NCBI GenBank assembly: GCA_030435675.1
Contig: CM059623.1
Coordinates: 5,048,012 to 5,112,011, forward strand
Origin: Steinernema hermaphroditum
Lineage: Eukaryota; Nematoda; Chromadorea; Rhabditida; Steinernematidae
Length of the DNA stretch: 64,000 bases
Direction of reading: 5' to 3'
In this document: one piece after another, positions 23,837 through 35,990 of the stretch
Numbering within the stretch: the first letter of the stretch is position 1
Layout: the number at the start of each line of letters is the position of its first letter
Notes under the pieces: generated by a model
Told to the model about the DNA's origin: nothing
Database searches by the model: none
Seen by the model: only the letters and a program-made list of their open reading frames with translations
Program-made: the position numbers and the translations under genes

Positions 23837-25453
23837 ATGGGAGCAAAAAACTCGACTTTTGGCGACGACGTCCTGACGACTTCGCCCGACAAGGACGACA
23901 TTCCGATCAAGCGGAACCCGGCGCTGAACAACCTCTACAAGTAGGTCCCTTCCCCTCGATCCAGAGTGCAAGACAAGTTCAGGGAGATAGTGAGGGAGTG
24001 CTACGACCACTCCCACGGCGAGACGGCGGCGCGGATCTGTATGAGGATGAGCCAGCAGAGGGACGATTTCCGCTCGTTCATCGAGGGAATCGCACCCGGG
24101 CTGAAGCAGGAGTTCACCGACACCATGGGCACCTACTTGAACAACGTCGTCTTCAACATAGATGACGCCGAAGTGGTGAGTTCTGGGGCACCGATGGGTA
24201 CACGACCAGTCGATTTATTGGGGCTCCTAACAAGTGACTCAGCTGTACAGGGTCTGCGAGATAGTCTGCAAGTCTACGACATGTATCGGCGATGCACTTT
24301 CCAGCACCACTGTTTCTAGGTAGAACTGTACATGGGGGTGTCTAGACAGTCTGCCTCAACACGTCTACATCTACCCTTAAACTCGCCGTTCAGATCAACG
24401 CTCTCTCTTCGGAATACGGCGAGTACCACGTGGCGCTGAAGAACTTCGGCTTCAAGCCCGACTTCTTCGCCGTGGCGGCGGACGCAATCGCCACGGAGTG
24501 CGTCTTCCTGGGCGGTCAGGCAACAGCCCACGCTCCAGCCAACACCTTCCGGGCCTGGACAATCCTCGTGGGACTCATGTTCTCGGGTGTCCGAGACGGC
24601 TACTACGCTGCCCTGCGCAAGATGCGGCGCCAGTCGCCGTTGAACCTCATCGAGAACCTGGCCAAAGCCTCGCTGCAGCAGAATCCGACGCCGCCGACCC
24701 CCCGGAGACGGATGCTTCCCTCGACGAACTCCTCCGGCTCCTTCGACTCCACCACCACGGGCTCTCCTCGCACGAGACCCGTGCCCTACCTCAACGACAG
24801 CCCCTCGGCCTCGAAGTAGGGAGAGAAGGAGGCCAGGCCTGCTCTAGACGACTCTTTCAGCTCCACTTCGCGCATCTCCTCTCCCTGCGATTCACCCCAG
24901 CTTCCGCGATCTACAGTAGCCGTCCAGCGCCAGACCACCTTCTACATCCGCGAGACGCGACCCTACATCGGATCCCACAGCGCTTTCGGTGGGTCTGATC
25001 AGGAATGTAGCGTGTACGGGGAGGATTTAGGTGCTGCACAGTCCTGTGACGGGATCGACTTGATCGCCACGAGAGATCGGATCCGAAGACACAACAAGAT
25101 CAACTACACGAACTCAAACGATGATGTAAGTCGACCGGGGATTACGGTAGCTAGATCCCCTCTGCTTTCAGTTCATCTACCACAAACGCGTGAGTTCGGC
25201 GGGGAGCGCCACAGGAGTCCCATCGTCTACGCCGGGGACGGCGTCGCCCGTGGTGGGCCGATTCCAGAAGAACCCGCCTGCGGTGGGCTACGACCAAGAG
25301 GTCCGTCGACGGCAGAGGATCGAGGACATCTCACGACGCCACGAGGCCGCGCGCCTCGCCACCCACGGAAAGAAGAGCGTCTCGGCGTCGAACCTCTTCG
25401 ACCCCAACAAGATCATGAGCGACTTCATGAACGATCGCTACTACGGTCACTGA
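23837..25453 (+). CDS. globin-family protein with N-myristoylation signal and long C-terminal tail
   Basis: Exons proposed: 23837-23940, 23965-24175, 24394-24815, 24837-25125, 25172-25453; 435 residues, all phases consistent. The N-terminus MGAKNST is a typical N-myristoylation site, as in some C. elegans membrane globins. The globin fold is in exons 2-3: CD1-type Phe in RDDFRSFIEGI, a helix E with no obvious distal His (FTDTMGTYLNNVV), and a proximal F8 His in GEYHVALKNFGFKPDFF. The remaining ~190 residues are low-complexity and basic, with no known domain. Introns 1 and 3 are only 24 and 21 nt; both start GTAGG and end CCAG, are multiples of three, and would otherwise place AAG-TAG in frame. 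If the third is not spliced, the protein ends at 24819, but the frame stays open to 25453 without a new ATG. An acceptor-like ttttgcag lies 25 nt before the ATG. Confidence 0.75.
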
Positions 25454-25491
25454 TTTCTTTTATGTGTACAGAGAGAGATTCGGAGAGCAGC

Positions 25492-25497
25492 AATAAA
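25492..25497 (+). terminator. polyadenylation signal of the globin gene
   Basis: AATAAA 39 nt after the TGA at 25451-25453; this supports 25453 rather than 24819 as the end of the transcript's coding part. Confidence 0.6.
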
Positions 25498-25557
25498 ATG
25501 TATTCTAAACGCTTCCTAGAGCGATGTAAAAGGTCACAAGTAGCTGTATGTTCTCCA

Positions 25558-26302
25558 CTAGTCACCCAGGACCACTTGGAGATGTCCTTGGAGGTTGGCG
25601 ATGTGCGCCACGAAGCCTCGGATGTGCTCCACGTCGTAGCCCCGACGTCCGAAGAAGTCGACGAGGTCGTCGGCGGTCTGACTCTGTTGGGAGGCGTCGA
25701 GCGCCGTGCCGAAGAACCTCCCCATCGACTCGACGACCTCCTCTACTGCCGCCTTGGACGCTATCATGGTGTGCACCCTCCCCTCGAGAACCTCGTCCAG
25801 ATGCCATCTTCTGTCTCCTTTGATGGCGTTCTTGCGCAGACTTAGTTTACTGAAATGTGGGGGTTAGGAATGCAGAGGAGGAGACGCCCTACCAGATCCT
25901 CTTGATAGCGGCGATTGCCAGGCTGGCAACCTTCTCCACCACGAGATTCCACGTGCGAAGAAGGCACAGACTCCGATTTTTGACCCTGAAGAGGACGGGG
26001 ATCCAGAGGATAGTCAGCAGTGCCAGGGCGCCGACGTAGTGCAGCCCTAAAAGGACGTAGAAGTATATGACTCCCGCGGCGTCCAGGGCGAACCACAGAG
26101 CGCTAGGGAGGAGACAGTCGTGCTCATGGCGGTACGCACAGATGGGACACTTGAAGACGTGCTGCGAGTTGTAGGCGAGCATCTTCTCGAAGCAGCTCTC
26201 GTGGATGAACGCGACAGAGCCGGAGCAGAGGCACGGCGAGATGAAGCGGTCCTCGGCCGACTCGGCGCGGTAGCACACGCGGCACTCCACAGAAGGGTCC
26301 AT
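25558..26302 (-). CDS. MARCH-type membrane RING-CH E3 ubiquitin ligase
   Basis: Two exons, 26302-25893 and 25849-25558, coding for 233 residues. Residues about 6-55 form a RING-CH (C4HC3) finger: CRVCYRAE, then CLCSGSVAFIHESCFEKML, then CPIC. Two membrane spans follow (about 70-115; ALWFALDAAGVIYFYVLLGL and ALALLTILWIPVLF), the layout of MARCH ligases, which ubiquitinate membrane proteins in the secretory and endocytic system. The C-terminal exon is a helical cytosolic region with no recognised domain. It runs tail to tail with the globin gene: stop codons at 25453 and 25558 are 105 nt apart, so their 3' UTRs probably overlap or abut. Confidence 0.85.
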
Positions 26303-29300
26303 TCGGAAAAATGGAGGAGAGCTGGGAGTGGAGACGAATGAATGGAAGTGTGGAAGCGATGCGCAGACCTGTGGAGGGGGATCGCATCGTTTCGGTAGAG
26401 CATGACCAGGGCCCTTCAAATCATATCTCAATGCCTTCCCTTCCGAGTGTCAAATCTGCAGCCAGCGTCGTTCATCATAATCAGTCGAGATATGAGTGAT
26501 GTGTGCACTTCTCGGAGGAGAGTTCTTGGAGGCGACCTATTGAGTCTCGTGTAGAATCTTGTATTTGAACTCTGAACACAGCTGGTTCCTTTATGTCAAT
26601 AAGGCTTAGCCTGGATCAGAGGTCAAACCCATAAGCCGAAGCAATAGGAATACAGTATACAGCTGGGATATAGTGACAAAAAACGCGTGGGAATGGAATC
26701 CAATGCAGCATTTCTCCACCAGTCCTAAAAACCGTTGCTTAGAAAATCACTCAGGCTATGCGCTTTAAATTGGGCAAATTCTTTATAAACTAAAAAGTAG
26801 ATTAGAAAGCAGGATACTGTAGTCGTCGATAACTTCCCTGTACCAAATTCAGATTCAATTCAGATTCAGCAAATCAACTTAACTCAGGCTCCGTGTGTGC
26901 CGTTGGGTTGGTGGAACACGTTTGAAACACCCTCTAATTTAACACAAACCAGTGGCTACCTTGGGGATTTTCAATCAAGTGGATCGACTCTAATTTCGCG
27001 ATGTTTCCTGCTATGGTCAAACAGCTCAGCACATCGGCCAGATATTGCCGCAACTGGGTTTCGACGAACACTCCTCCGCAGCGAATCCGACCGCCTTTCA
27101 ACCGTTTATTTACGATGGCCACCTTGGGCATACAAAAGAAAATACTGTATGGAAGACCTTTGCATCTGAAATAGGAACAGAAAGTCGCCAACAGCTGGCT
27201 CATCTCCTTCTACCAGGAAGTTGCCTTTTCTGTGACCTTGGCGGGCACCAACTGACCGATCCTGACAGGGCCAGGTCCGCCCCGAATCTCCAGGACCTCA
27301 TCACTTCTATCGGAAACGGCGACCTTTCCACATGCTCTGTCCAACCCTCCTCGAGCCACGTCCATCACTCGGCCCCAGGCGATCGCAGCGGCGACCCATC
27401 GATCGCCCCGAGTTGATCCATCCGTTATCCAGCGCCTTGTTCCAACGTCGGATCGCCTCGTTCCTCATCAATCACCCTGGCCAGCCCCCGCTCCTCCCAT
27501 TTGCATGCTAACCTCCTCGCTGTTTTTCGATCTTTATGCAAATCGCGCCGCGGCACTCCCCTAATCCGCACTCCCGTCAGCTCATAATCCGCCTCATTTA
27601 TTAGGTCCCGTGCTGATCCCTCCGAGGCCCTCTTGTTTGGGCCAAGAAGGTGTCGTTCTCGAATCGAATTCCCCGAATCGAGTCCGAAATTGATATCTCC
27701 GGCGGGGGAGGAGTGAATTGAGTTTAGGTCTGCGCCAAAAGGGCGTTTTGGAATTGGATTCTATGGGCGTTCAGACGGACTCTTCGCACTATAAAAGCGA
27801 CGGTTACCTCGTCTGGTCCTAACTCAGGTCTTCTTCTGGAATCCCCTAGAGGATCAGGTCCTCATAATCGCGTCTCATGCCTGGCTCCCTCGTCTCCCTA
27901 TCTCCGAGTCTTGCATGGGTAGCGTAGTCTTTGCCACAAGCTGTGCAGAACTATCCAAAGATCAAAGCTCCTTCATGCCTGCTCTCTTCCTCTCCCCCCC
28001 CCCTTTATTCCCACGCTTTCGACAAACAAACGCATAAATAATGCGCAGAATAATTAATTTCCGTAGAAGATTAAGGACGTCCCATCAGCGAAAGTGCGCA
28101 AACGCTTTGAGTAGTGGACTTAAATTGGGCCCTGCTCTGACAAGGCAAAGCACCCAAAACGTCGAAGGACTCAGGAAAGGCTATCAATTCTGGGAACGAC
28201 CTTTTCGGACTTTTTGGGGCAAATCTGTGTTTGTATCGAACGTTCTTTCGCTCTGGAGTCCGATGTGACCTCCTTTGTCTCCTAAAAGACCTATAAGACT
28301 CTATTTCTTGTATCACAAAAGCTGACACCGAAACATGACCACGACAGTAGCCGACTTCATTCCTGGTGTGGCGTTGATAGAAACGGCAACGGAACTTCTC
28401 CTTCTCGGGACGGCTTCGAGGTTCAGGAATCTTCTTTTAGATACACTGTCGTGGCGCCAGAATCGTCTCAAGAGTACGAAGGAATTCCCCACAGCTGGCT
28501 TGAGTGATTGCTCTCTGGGTGAACCTTGGCCGTCCTCTAACCTGTACCTCTGATCGGTCAGTGATGTGAGCTCTCAACTGAAAGAGCATCTCACATGTTG
28601 CGGTCAGCTCATCTCGTCCAGTCATGTTCCTTTCTGCTCAAGATGGGATCAAGATGCTTCCAACAAAGCCCCTCGTGGCGTTTGACCTCTTAGGCCGAGT
28701 CGTTATGTTGTAAATGTCCCATCGGCGCCGAAAAACGCGAATGATATAACTCTAATCTATGGCTTTACAATCACGAAGCTTCCTGGTTTCTTTCGACATT
28801 ATCACCTCGAAGTTATCTTAGCGCTGCAAAATTCTGCCGTAAACCAACACGTTTGGAGGACTGTTAGTCTTAGTCATGGAGATCTAGAGAACTAAGTACA
28901 AGAGTCTCACTACCCTGTAACACGCATTTTCCTCTGTGTGTCTGGGTGAAGCTTGGCCGTCCTATTATTCGGATTATCTCTTCTATCGATTACTTTTGTG
29001 AATTTTATGTAATGATTTCGGTATCTTACGCTCATCAGTTGACTACAGATATCCACATTATCTTCCTTTTGAGTGCTAATCTATGAATTTACTAAATGTA
29101 ATTTACTAAAAGTCCCTGCAAGTTATACTTGGAAATTGTCTTATTCGTGTGGCTCCCGAGTGGGGGGACCGGTCGTATTACCGTGCCATATCTGAACTTT
29201 GGCAACTAATCGAGTTGAATTTATCACCACTTCCCTCAGTTGGCTCCAGTCACCATCGCATAATTCAAAACAAACAGCATCTCAACGCCTCACCTATCCT

Positions 29301-32300
29301 CTCCACCCAACTTCTCCTCAAACACGCCGGAGAGCGAACTTCTTCCCGCAGGAATGCGGCCGCTTCCGGCGGCGATCACTTCTCCCCGTCGATCATAACT
29401 CATCGTCGTCGTCGCATAAATCGAAACGTTTTTACACATCCATAAAGCGGGCCGTTTTACGGCGCCTGTCCTCCTCGACCAGCGGGCCCCCTCCCCCTCG
29501 GGGGAGTTATTGATGGATCCCTACCTCCCCTACCGGAGGCTCCCGCGGCGACGGCGCAGGCCTCTCCCAATTACCGAAACTCGCGATATGATAACGCGGG
29601 TGTAAACAGCCACCCTCGCGGCGGCGCCCAGCGGCGGTCCTCAATTAGTCGTGCTCTTCATTTCAGCCACTTATTAGCCTCGCGGAATCGAATATTTCTC
29701 TCCGTTTGCTTTCGCGACGCCTTTTTCTGCGCCGTCGCCCGGGATTCCGTGATTTATCTCCGCTTTTTGGCTTGCATTCCGGAGCCGCCGCCGCTCCCTT
29801 GGTCATGTCCTTAGGTGTGCGCTCCGGTTCCATCGAAAGATCTTCTCCGCTGTGCCCGGCTATCGATCGGATCGAATTCCCTCGACAGCGAGCTGGCCTC
29901 TCTTCGTTTTTTTTCTCGAAACGAAATATCATATTTTGTGTGAACAATTACCTCGATGTAACACTTTTCGAAGTAGCTTTTCGAAGTATGATGAATTTGG
30001 CGACAAGAAGGACGATTAAAGCTATTTAAGACCTAGCTGTCAACCCGACTGTCCCTTAAAGCTGAACTGCATACTGTGGTCTTTTGAGTTGAAAAGATCC
30101 GTCGATAACCGTCAGATTAAATGGAGGGAAGCTTTTTGAGAACTAGCTGGCATGAGACGATCCTTTCATGGGCTAGTCGAACTTAACGCGCAATTTTAAA
30201 TCACGAGTCTAAAGCTTAAAGAAGCCTAAAAAAGCCAAGCTTTTCACCAGGCCGTGTGAAGAATGAATACGGTGCCCTCCCATTGGACATTATGCAAGAT
30301 GCACACAGCGAAAAATATGCTCTACGTTCACCCAGCCTATAATGATTTCTTTCAGGAAAGGCGATTTGTGCTCTCGTTAATTGACCTCCATGAAGAATCG
30401 CCTTTCATGAAGAGCCTTTGCATCATAGTACAAACAATAGTTGAAATACAGCGCTTAGAGCTCGATGAAAGAGTCTCGGGGATAGAACCTTTGGTAAACG
30501 ATCTCCAGCGGTTGATTACGGATCCACGCGATCACTGATATCATGTCACAAATTCGTTACTTTCTTTCCCATAGTCCGTCCCAAAGTGTCCAGAAAAGAC
30601 TCAATTAGCGTTTCGTCGTCGTAAAACGATCTACTTCGTGTGTGCACTGTTTCTCCAAAGCCGTTGTTTTCCTCTCCCCTCCTCCGCCGCCGCCAAATGA
30701 CTCACTTATAATTGCTCCGAGGAGCGCACTTTACGGATTTCAGCGAAAACCGTGGAAATGTTCCCAGCCAAAAATGCGTTTCACTTCTGAAATGAGATAC
30801 GCCCAAAAGAAACATTTCAGTGGAGGGACTCGGAGGGTCCTCCGAGGAGATGATCTCGGGTCTCTCTTCAGCTCGAGGATGTCCGTTTTTGTACGCATTC
30901 CTGCAACGACTTCAGATAGATCATGTCCTTTTGTTTTCGGTTTTTTTTTGAAGATTAATTGAAATATTGCAAGTCATTATAGCCGTTTTGGTCGATTTAT
31001 TCCCCAACTGTGCTAATTTAACATAAAATAAGGAAATTCGGGACTTTTTAGAGCGTTTTCGAATCTAAATTCGCATTTCGCATGATTGGGACATTCCATA
31101 GCAAAGTATACGCAGGCCTAGCCACTTTTCCGACTCAATGAGAGTTCAGTTATGTTGAAGAACTGCAATTATAAGTGAGTCGTTTGGCGGCGGCGAAGGA
31201 GGGGAGAGGAAAACAACGGCTTTGGAGAAACAGTGCACACACGAAGTAGATCGGTTTACGACGACGAAACGCTAATTGAGTCTTTTCTGGACACTTTGGG
31301 ACGGACTATGGGAAAGAAAGTAACGTATTTGTGACACGGTATCATCGGTGATTTTCGTGTGGATTCTATCTTAAACTGTTGGAGATCGTTTTCCAAAGGT
31401 TCTGTCCCCGAGACTCTTTCATCGAGTCCAGAATCTATGCTCGGTTGGCCTTCTTGCCCACTTGTGACCACTTCCCATTGCAATGATTTGGGGAAGCTAC
31501 GGTATACTGAGAGACGAGATCCCATTTCCTTCACGTGGCCATCTCCTACAACCCGGTTCTGCTAGTCGCAGGTGCTCCGAAATTCCACACATCAAAAACA
31601 AAATGTGTTTTTGCGTGTCGCACTGTTGCTCCGATCATCTCCTGACGACCCCGGAGTGACAGCCGGAGTGTGAGGCCTCCTCGGCAGTCAATCAAGCGTG
31701 TTAAGTGTGGACGAAGTGTCAGTTATGATTCTCGGAAACGCTCAGGAATCAGGGCAAAAACATCAAAGAGCGGCGTCGCCAAAAAGCATGAACGATCGGA
31801 GGAGAGCGGCCGGAGAGAGATGGGTTCCTTTTCTTCTCCTGGCCATCATTTCTGTTTTATTCGGAACTTTCCTTGCATCCCTTGATAGCAGAACTGTACG
31901 TGGGAATCCGAACCCAGTCCCTGTGAACTTCGCACGTTCACGCGCTCCCTCAGAAAATCGATTTCTGCGATCGTTTCCTCGTGGAACCCACTTAATCTTC
32001 TCCAAAAAAAATCGATCGGTTTCGGTCCTGCAAAGATCGGCGGAGACGACAGATGGCGCGGGAGAACACTCCTGGAATCCGCGACGTCACCACGAGGGCA
32101 TTTCCGGTAACCCAATCCGGGTACCCGCGCACTTTGGGACGCAGCTGACGCAAAGTCGCGGCGGGACCTTTGTCACTCCCTGTGCTGTAACCGACGACGT
32201 TTGTTTTCGGGTGACCGTAGTCACATTCCTGTTTGCTCGGACATATATGAACTCACGAATTTCATGGTCTGGCAAGACAAGCTCCTTTTAAGACCACATT

Positions 32301-32532
32301 GCTTCCGGTCTCACAACGGTCTTCATATCGTCACTTTTCGAGTCCCAGCTGTCTATATTCTCGTGCTTTTCGACCCCTGGCCACACCGCTCACCGCTACA
32401 ATATTCCAGAGACGCCTTTCTTCCTGGAGTCGGGAACGTTTTCTGGTCAGCTGAGGAGAACGACCCGATCCGATGGTTTAGTCCCGGGAGGCGCAGAACG
32501 TTCTTGGTCGGCGACGAGAGAAGCTTCTTCAG
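26303..32532. other. gene-poor region with inverted repeat
   Basis: No gene I can support. Open frames at 27045-27416 (+) and 26934-27203 (-) overlap and lack a family or paired splice sites. A hydrophobic stretch follows the ATG at 31725 (WVPFLLLAIISVLFGTFLAS, then a gtacgt donor) and might be a first exon, but I find no partner exon. A near-duplicate phrase, tctgggtgaaccttggccgt, occurs at about 28516 and (one change) 28943. The inverted repeat at 30453-31440 is listed separately. Confidence 0.5.
30453..31440. repeat. large inverted repeat (about 270-bp arms)
   Basis: The left arm, about 30453-30718, is the near-exact reverse complement of about 31166-31432. The inner 150 bases (from gtcacaaat to ttataattgc) differ at only a few positions; the outer parts diverge more and carry small indels. 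The spacer is about 445 bp. There is no transposase. Foldback/MITE-like structure. Short frames in the two arms share DERVSGxEPLxNDLQ, which may be a relic of coding sequence. Confidence 0.8.
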
Positions 32533-33957
32533 ATGCGCGGGGGTCCTCGTCGTCGCCTCCTCGTCTTCGCGATCCTCTGGCTCGCCTCGGCGCTCCTCGT
32601 GCGGGGCAGCGCCCCATGGACCAGTGTCGCCTACCCCGACCTGAGGGGCCCCTCGGTGAGCGAGTGCGCCAGACGGATGCCACCCGTCGAGTCTCAGCTC
32701 TACGTCTGTGATCCCGACAACATTCTCAACGAAACTCAGTGTGAGTTGGCGCCAAAATCTCTGAAAATATGATCATCGAGGTCTGTCTAGACGTCTTATT
32801 AGTCTAGACTCAGATTTCTATTGTCAGAAATCAGTCTAGTCTAGACTCGGATCGTTCATTACACGACTAGACTGACGCGAAACGCGTTCTGTCTTATCTA
32901 GAAAGATGTAGACAACAACAACAAGATGTAGTCGAGATTCTCAGTGATGACTGCCTTCTTCAGTGCTCAACCTGAATCGGAACCTCGAGCACGTGGCGGT
33001 GGGGACGCCGTGCCACTGCCAGCGGCGCTCCCAGTGCTCCTCGGGCGACTCCACTGCCTCTCCATTCCACGGCTTCATCGTCTCTGTCGCTCTGGTCAAC
33101 AACCTCCAGATGACCATCCACTCTCCCTCCGAGAAGTGGGCACAGATTCCCCTGAGATTCTCTCACCTTCGAGCGTTTAGGCAGTTGACGGACAGGGCGG
33201 AGAGCTTCTGCAGGACTCTGGAAGGGCGATGGGCGCTCGGCGACTGCGGGAACTCGGTGATCGTCTTCGTGTGGCAGCACTACAAGAAGGTGAGGCCCCC
33301 CTGGTCGTCCCCTAACCACTCCGCCATCCAGGTGATCATTTGGCCGGCGAGACTCGCCGAACGCTACGTGACCATGGATGAGAGGAAGGCGATCCTCACG
33401 CGCATCAACCACCTCATCCAGACGGATCAGTGGTTCGATGCCCTGGTCCAGATAGTCAGTGAGTTTCGACGCACCTCGGGACCACCCACAGTGACCACCC
33501 CTTCAGATGATCTTCACCACGAGCTTACGGGGGAGCCGGAAGACCGCTTCGATACGGGCACTTTGTCACTTCTGATGGCCGTCGGCATCGCCGTACTTCT
33601 CACCATCCTCATAACATGTGGGTTCTGCGTCTGACGCCTCGGGTGGGATGTGTCTATCGAGGCCCTTTCAGGCTGTGTGTGCGCATTCCGCTGCTGTGGG
33701 AACCTGCGGAACGACTCGCAGGAGAACGACGAGATGTACAAGTCGGTACAGCGGATGGACAGCATCCGGGCGCAGGTGAGTACTGTAGGCAGAGGGGGCC
33801 ATCTCTGCAGGTCAAGTACACCTATGTCTAGGTGGTTCGTCGGGGGAGCCAGCTGCGTCGGTCCCTGAGCCGGTCGCCGAAGTTTCCGATGCGCGACCCC
33901 CGGAGACCCCTCGGGGGACTCGGCTTCACCCTCGACGCCGACACCACGATGGTCTGA
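32533..33957 (+). CDS. MOLO-1-family membrane protein (modulator of levamisole receptor type)
   Basis: Exons: 32533-32740, 32964-33289, 33332-33617, 33672-33775, 33832-33957; 349 residues. A signal peptide (RRRLLVFAILWLASALLVRG) is followed by the family's YPDLRG start and the CDPDNILNETQ motif that opens the extracellular TPM-fold domain. Two nearby Cys (TPCHC) and CGNSVIVFVWQHYKK follow. A single transmembrane helix lies near residues 250-275 (LLMAVGIAVLLTILIT), then a Cys-rich juxtamembrane stretch and a short basic tail. In C. elegans, MOLO-1 is an auxiliary subunit that boosts levamisole-sensitive acetylcholine receptor gating; the family has many paralogues, so the receptor partner here is unknown. 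The alternative start at 32533 was chosen because it gives a proper signal peptide. Confidence 0.85.
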
Positions 33958-34535
33958 GAGATTCTACGCCTTTTTGTTGTACATAACAGTCAGAGACAAG
34001 AAGAGTATTTATTTTATGCGTGCAGAGTGGAAGAGATGACCGATCGGAGACCGCCGGAAACGTCGGTCGCACATGTTTTCACGTGGACAGCCGCTGGAAG
34101 AGATCGATCTTCCAGGCGATAGAGATCGGAGAGCTGTTGGGAAAATCCATTGTTTTCCTAGGGTTGTTTATCTCGATCTCCTTCGAGTCATCGGAGGGTG
34201 TTTCGGAGAAGAAGATGGGCACAAAGGAAGCAGTGGATGAGGCACTTGCCCAAACGAGCTGAATGGAAGTTGCAGCCTCTTTTTGCGCTTTGCAGCGACC
34301 CCTTAGCATGTGCCATGAGAGTCTCTTGAGTGGATCAGAGGGCCCCCTTTTACAGTAATAAAATTGGCCTCATATCCTCAAAAAGGGCCGTCCTGTGCGT
34401 GACTCATAGAAGACCCACATTCAAGCATTCCTCCAAGCATGTTTTGCTACGTCATCGACGGTCGCCGAAGGCGCGGGAACCGGTTCTCCCGAGGCGCGCG
34501 ACTTCTCCTTCCCGGGCTAGCGGGCAGATCGATCG

Positions 34536-35977
34536 ATGGACGCCTCCAGCCAGTCTCTGCACCGGCATAACCACTCGCTGAGTCCGGAGCAGCAACGATG
34601 CGTCGAGTCCTACTCCTATATGACCCCGTGGGCCGCCGTCCTGGCCATGTTCGCCGTCTACACGATCGCCCTCCTCTGGTTCTGCAAGCGTGCGCACTCC
34701 CCCAACTCCTCCCCTTCAGAATGTCCTTTTAGACGGTAAGAAAGCCTGCCTCCCGGCCCCGGACTCCATATATCCCTACAAGAGGCGGCTGAAGTACCTG
34801 AAGAGGGTGCTGACGCCCCTTCTCGTCGACGACGTCTTCATCGAACTCACTGACCACAAACTGGGCCAGGGCGCCGTCGGATTCGTCTTCAAAGGATACG
34901 TTTTCTCCAGGTCGCAGTCCCGCTACAAACAGAGAAAATTCGCCGCCGTCAAAGTGAGGAGACGCCCGCGGAAAGTACACGTGCACTCTAGATGAGCTAT
35001 CCGATGCCGCAGAAGTCGATCGGGCTGCTGGAGGAGGCGGCGAGGATGAGTCGCCTGGACCACGAGAACATCGTCAAGCTCATCGCAGTCAGCAAGCTCT
35101 CCTTCGACGCCTTCCGGCCAATGTTCGCCATGGAGTGGCTGCCCGGAGGCTCGATGGCCGAGTTCTTCAAGGACGAGATCAGGGTATGGGGGCCTCATTC
35201 CCCGTGCCTCCCTACAAGCGCCAACACTTAGAGAAAAGAAGACGGTCATCGTCAGATCGTGCTCGTCCGCCACATCCTCCACATCCTGATCCAGGTGGCG
35301 GAGGCGCTCAAGTACCTCCACGAGAGCCGCGACATCGAAGGCAACGAGTTCACCCACGGCGACGTCGCCGCGCGGAACGTTCTCCTCACCCACCGTCAGC
35401 TCGACTGGTAGGCGTACCCCTAACGGTCCCAGCACTCCTCCTGCAGTTGCGTGGCCAAGCTGGGCGACTTCGGGCTTCCGATCGACTTCGGCCCGCGACT
35501 CCCGATCCCGTGGCTCCCACCGGAGATTGTGTGCTCTCTGGACCGTGTGGCGCCTAAGCACCGTCCCGAGAGCGACGTGTGGATGTTCGGCGTGCTCTGC
35601 TGGGAGTGTGCCACTTTGGGCGCCGAGCCCCACTTCCAGCGCACCTTCGAGGAGATCCAGAACGCTTTCGCGCGCCCCGACCGCGGCCTCGAACGGCCCA
35701 AGAAGTGTCCCGACGAATAGTGAGTGCATCCCTGAGAGGAGTGACTCCGTGTCGATTCAGCTGGGCTTTCGTGCTGGAATGTCTTTCCGAGCAGCATCGG
35801 AGGCCGCGCTTCTCCGGCCCCCGGGAGAATCCGTGTTCCCTCGTGGGGAGACTCCAGACGCTGGAGCAGATCTTCGCCCACAGCCACGAGCAGTTCCGTA
35901 TGGTGCAGAACGAATCGAACTGCACCTGTGCCTATCACAGATGCAACGTCCCACTCCCCTCCTTCTCCACGCGATAA
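34536..35977 (+). CDS. transmembrane protein tyrosine kinase-like, altered HRD motif
   Basis: One transmembrane helix near the N-terminus (AAVLAMFAVYTIALLWF), with fewer than 35 residues outside, and a tyrosine-kinase-type domain. Exons: 34536-34689, then 34720-34953 (its joining is ambiguous), 34992-35183, 35256-35407, 35447-35719, 35761-35977. Visible motifs: Gly loop LGQGAVGFVFKG, ATP-binding Lys in FAAVK, helix C Glu in SIGLLEEAARM, catalytic loop HGDVAARN (Gly replaces Arg of HRD; Asp and Asn kept), DFG in KLGDFGLP, a short activation segment without tyrosine leading to PWLPPEIV, SDVWMFGVLCWE, and a subdomain XI Arg (YWAFVLECLSEQHRRPRF). The AARN signature makes it a tyrosine-kinase-group member, possibly with reduced activity. 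Phase at the first junction fails for the simplest intron (34690-34719); a 16-nt micro-exon (34720-34735) with a weak acceptor at 34784 would restore it. AATAAA at 35985. Confidence 0.75.
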
Positions 35978-35984
35978 ATATGCA

Positions 35985-35990
35985 AATAAA
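35985..35990 (+). terminator. polyadenylation signal of the tyrosine-kinase gene
   Basis: AATAAA eight bases after the TAA; a second copy occurs near 36027. Confidence 0.5.

Noticed and set aside
26934..27416. Overlapping open frames on both strands (124 and 89 codons)
   Set aside because: No family resemblance, no paired splice sites, and composition gives no reason to prefer either strand.
31725..31900. Short exon-like frame with a membrane helix (WVPFLLLAIISVLF) and gtacgt donor
   Set aside because: Could be a first exon, but no partner exon with matching phase was found before the MOLO-1-type gene.
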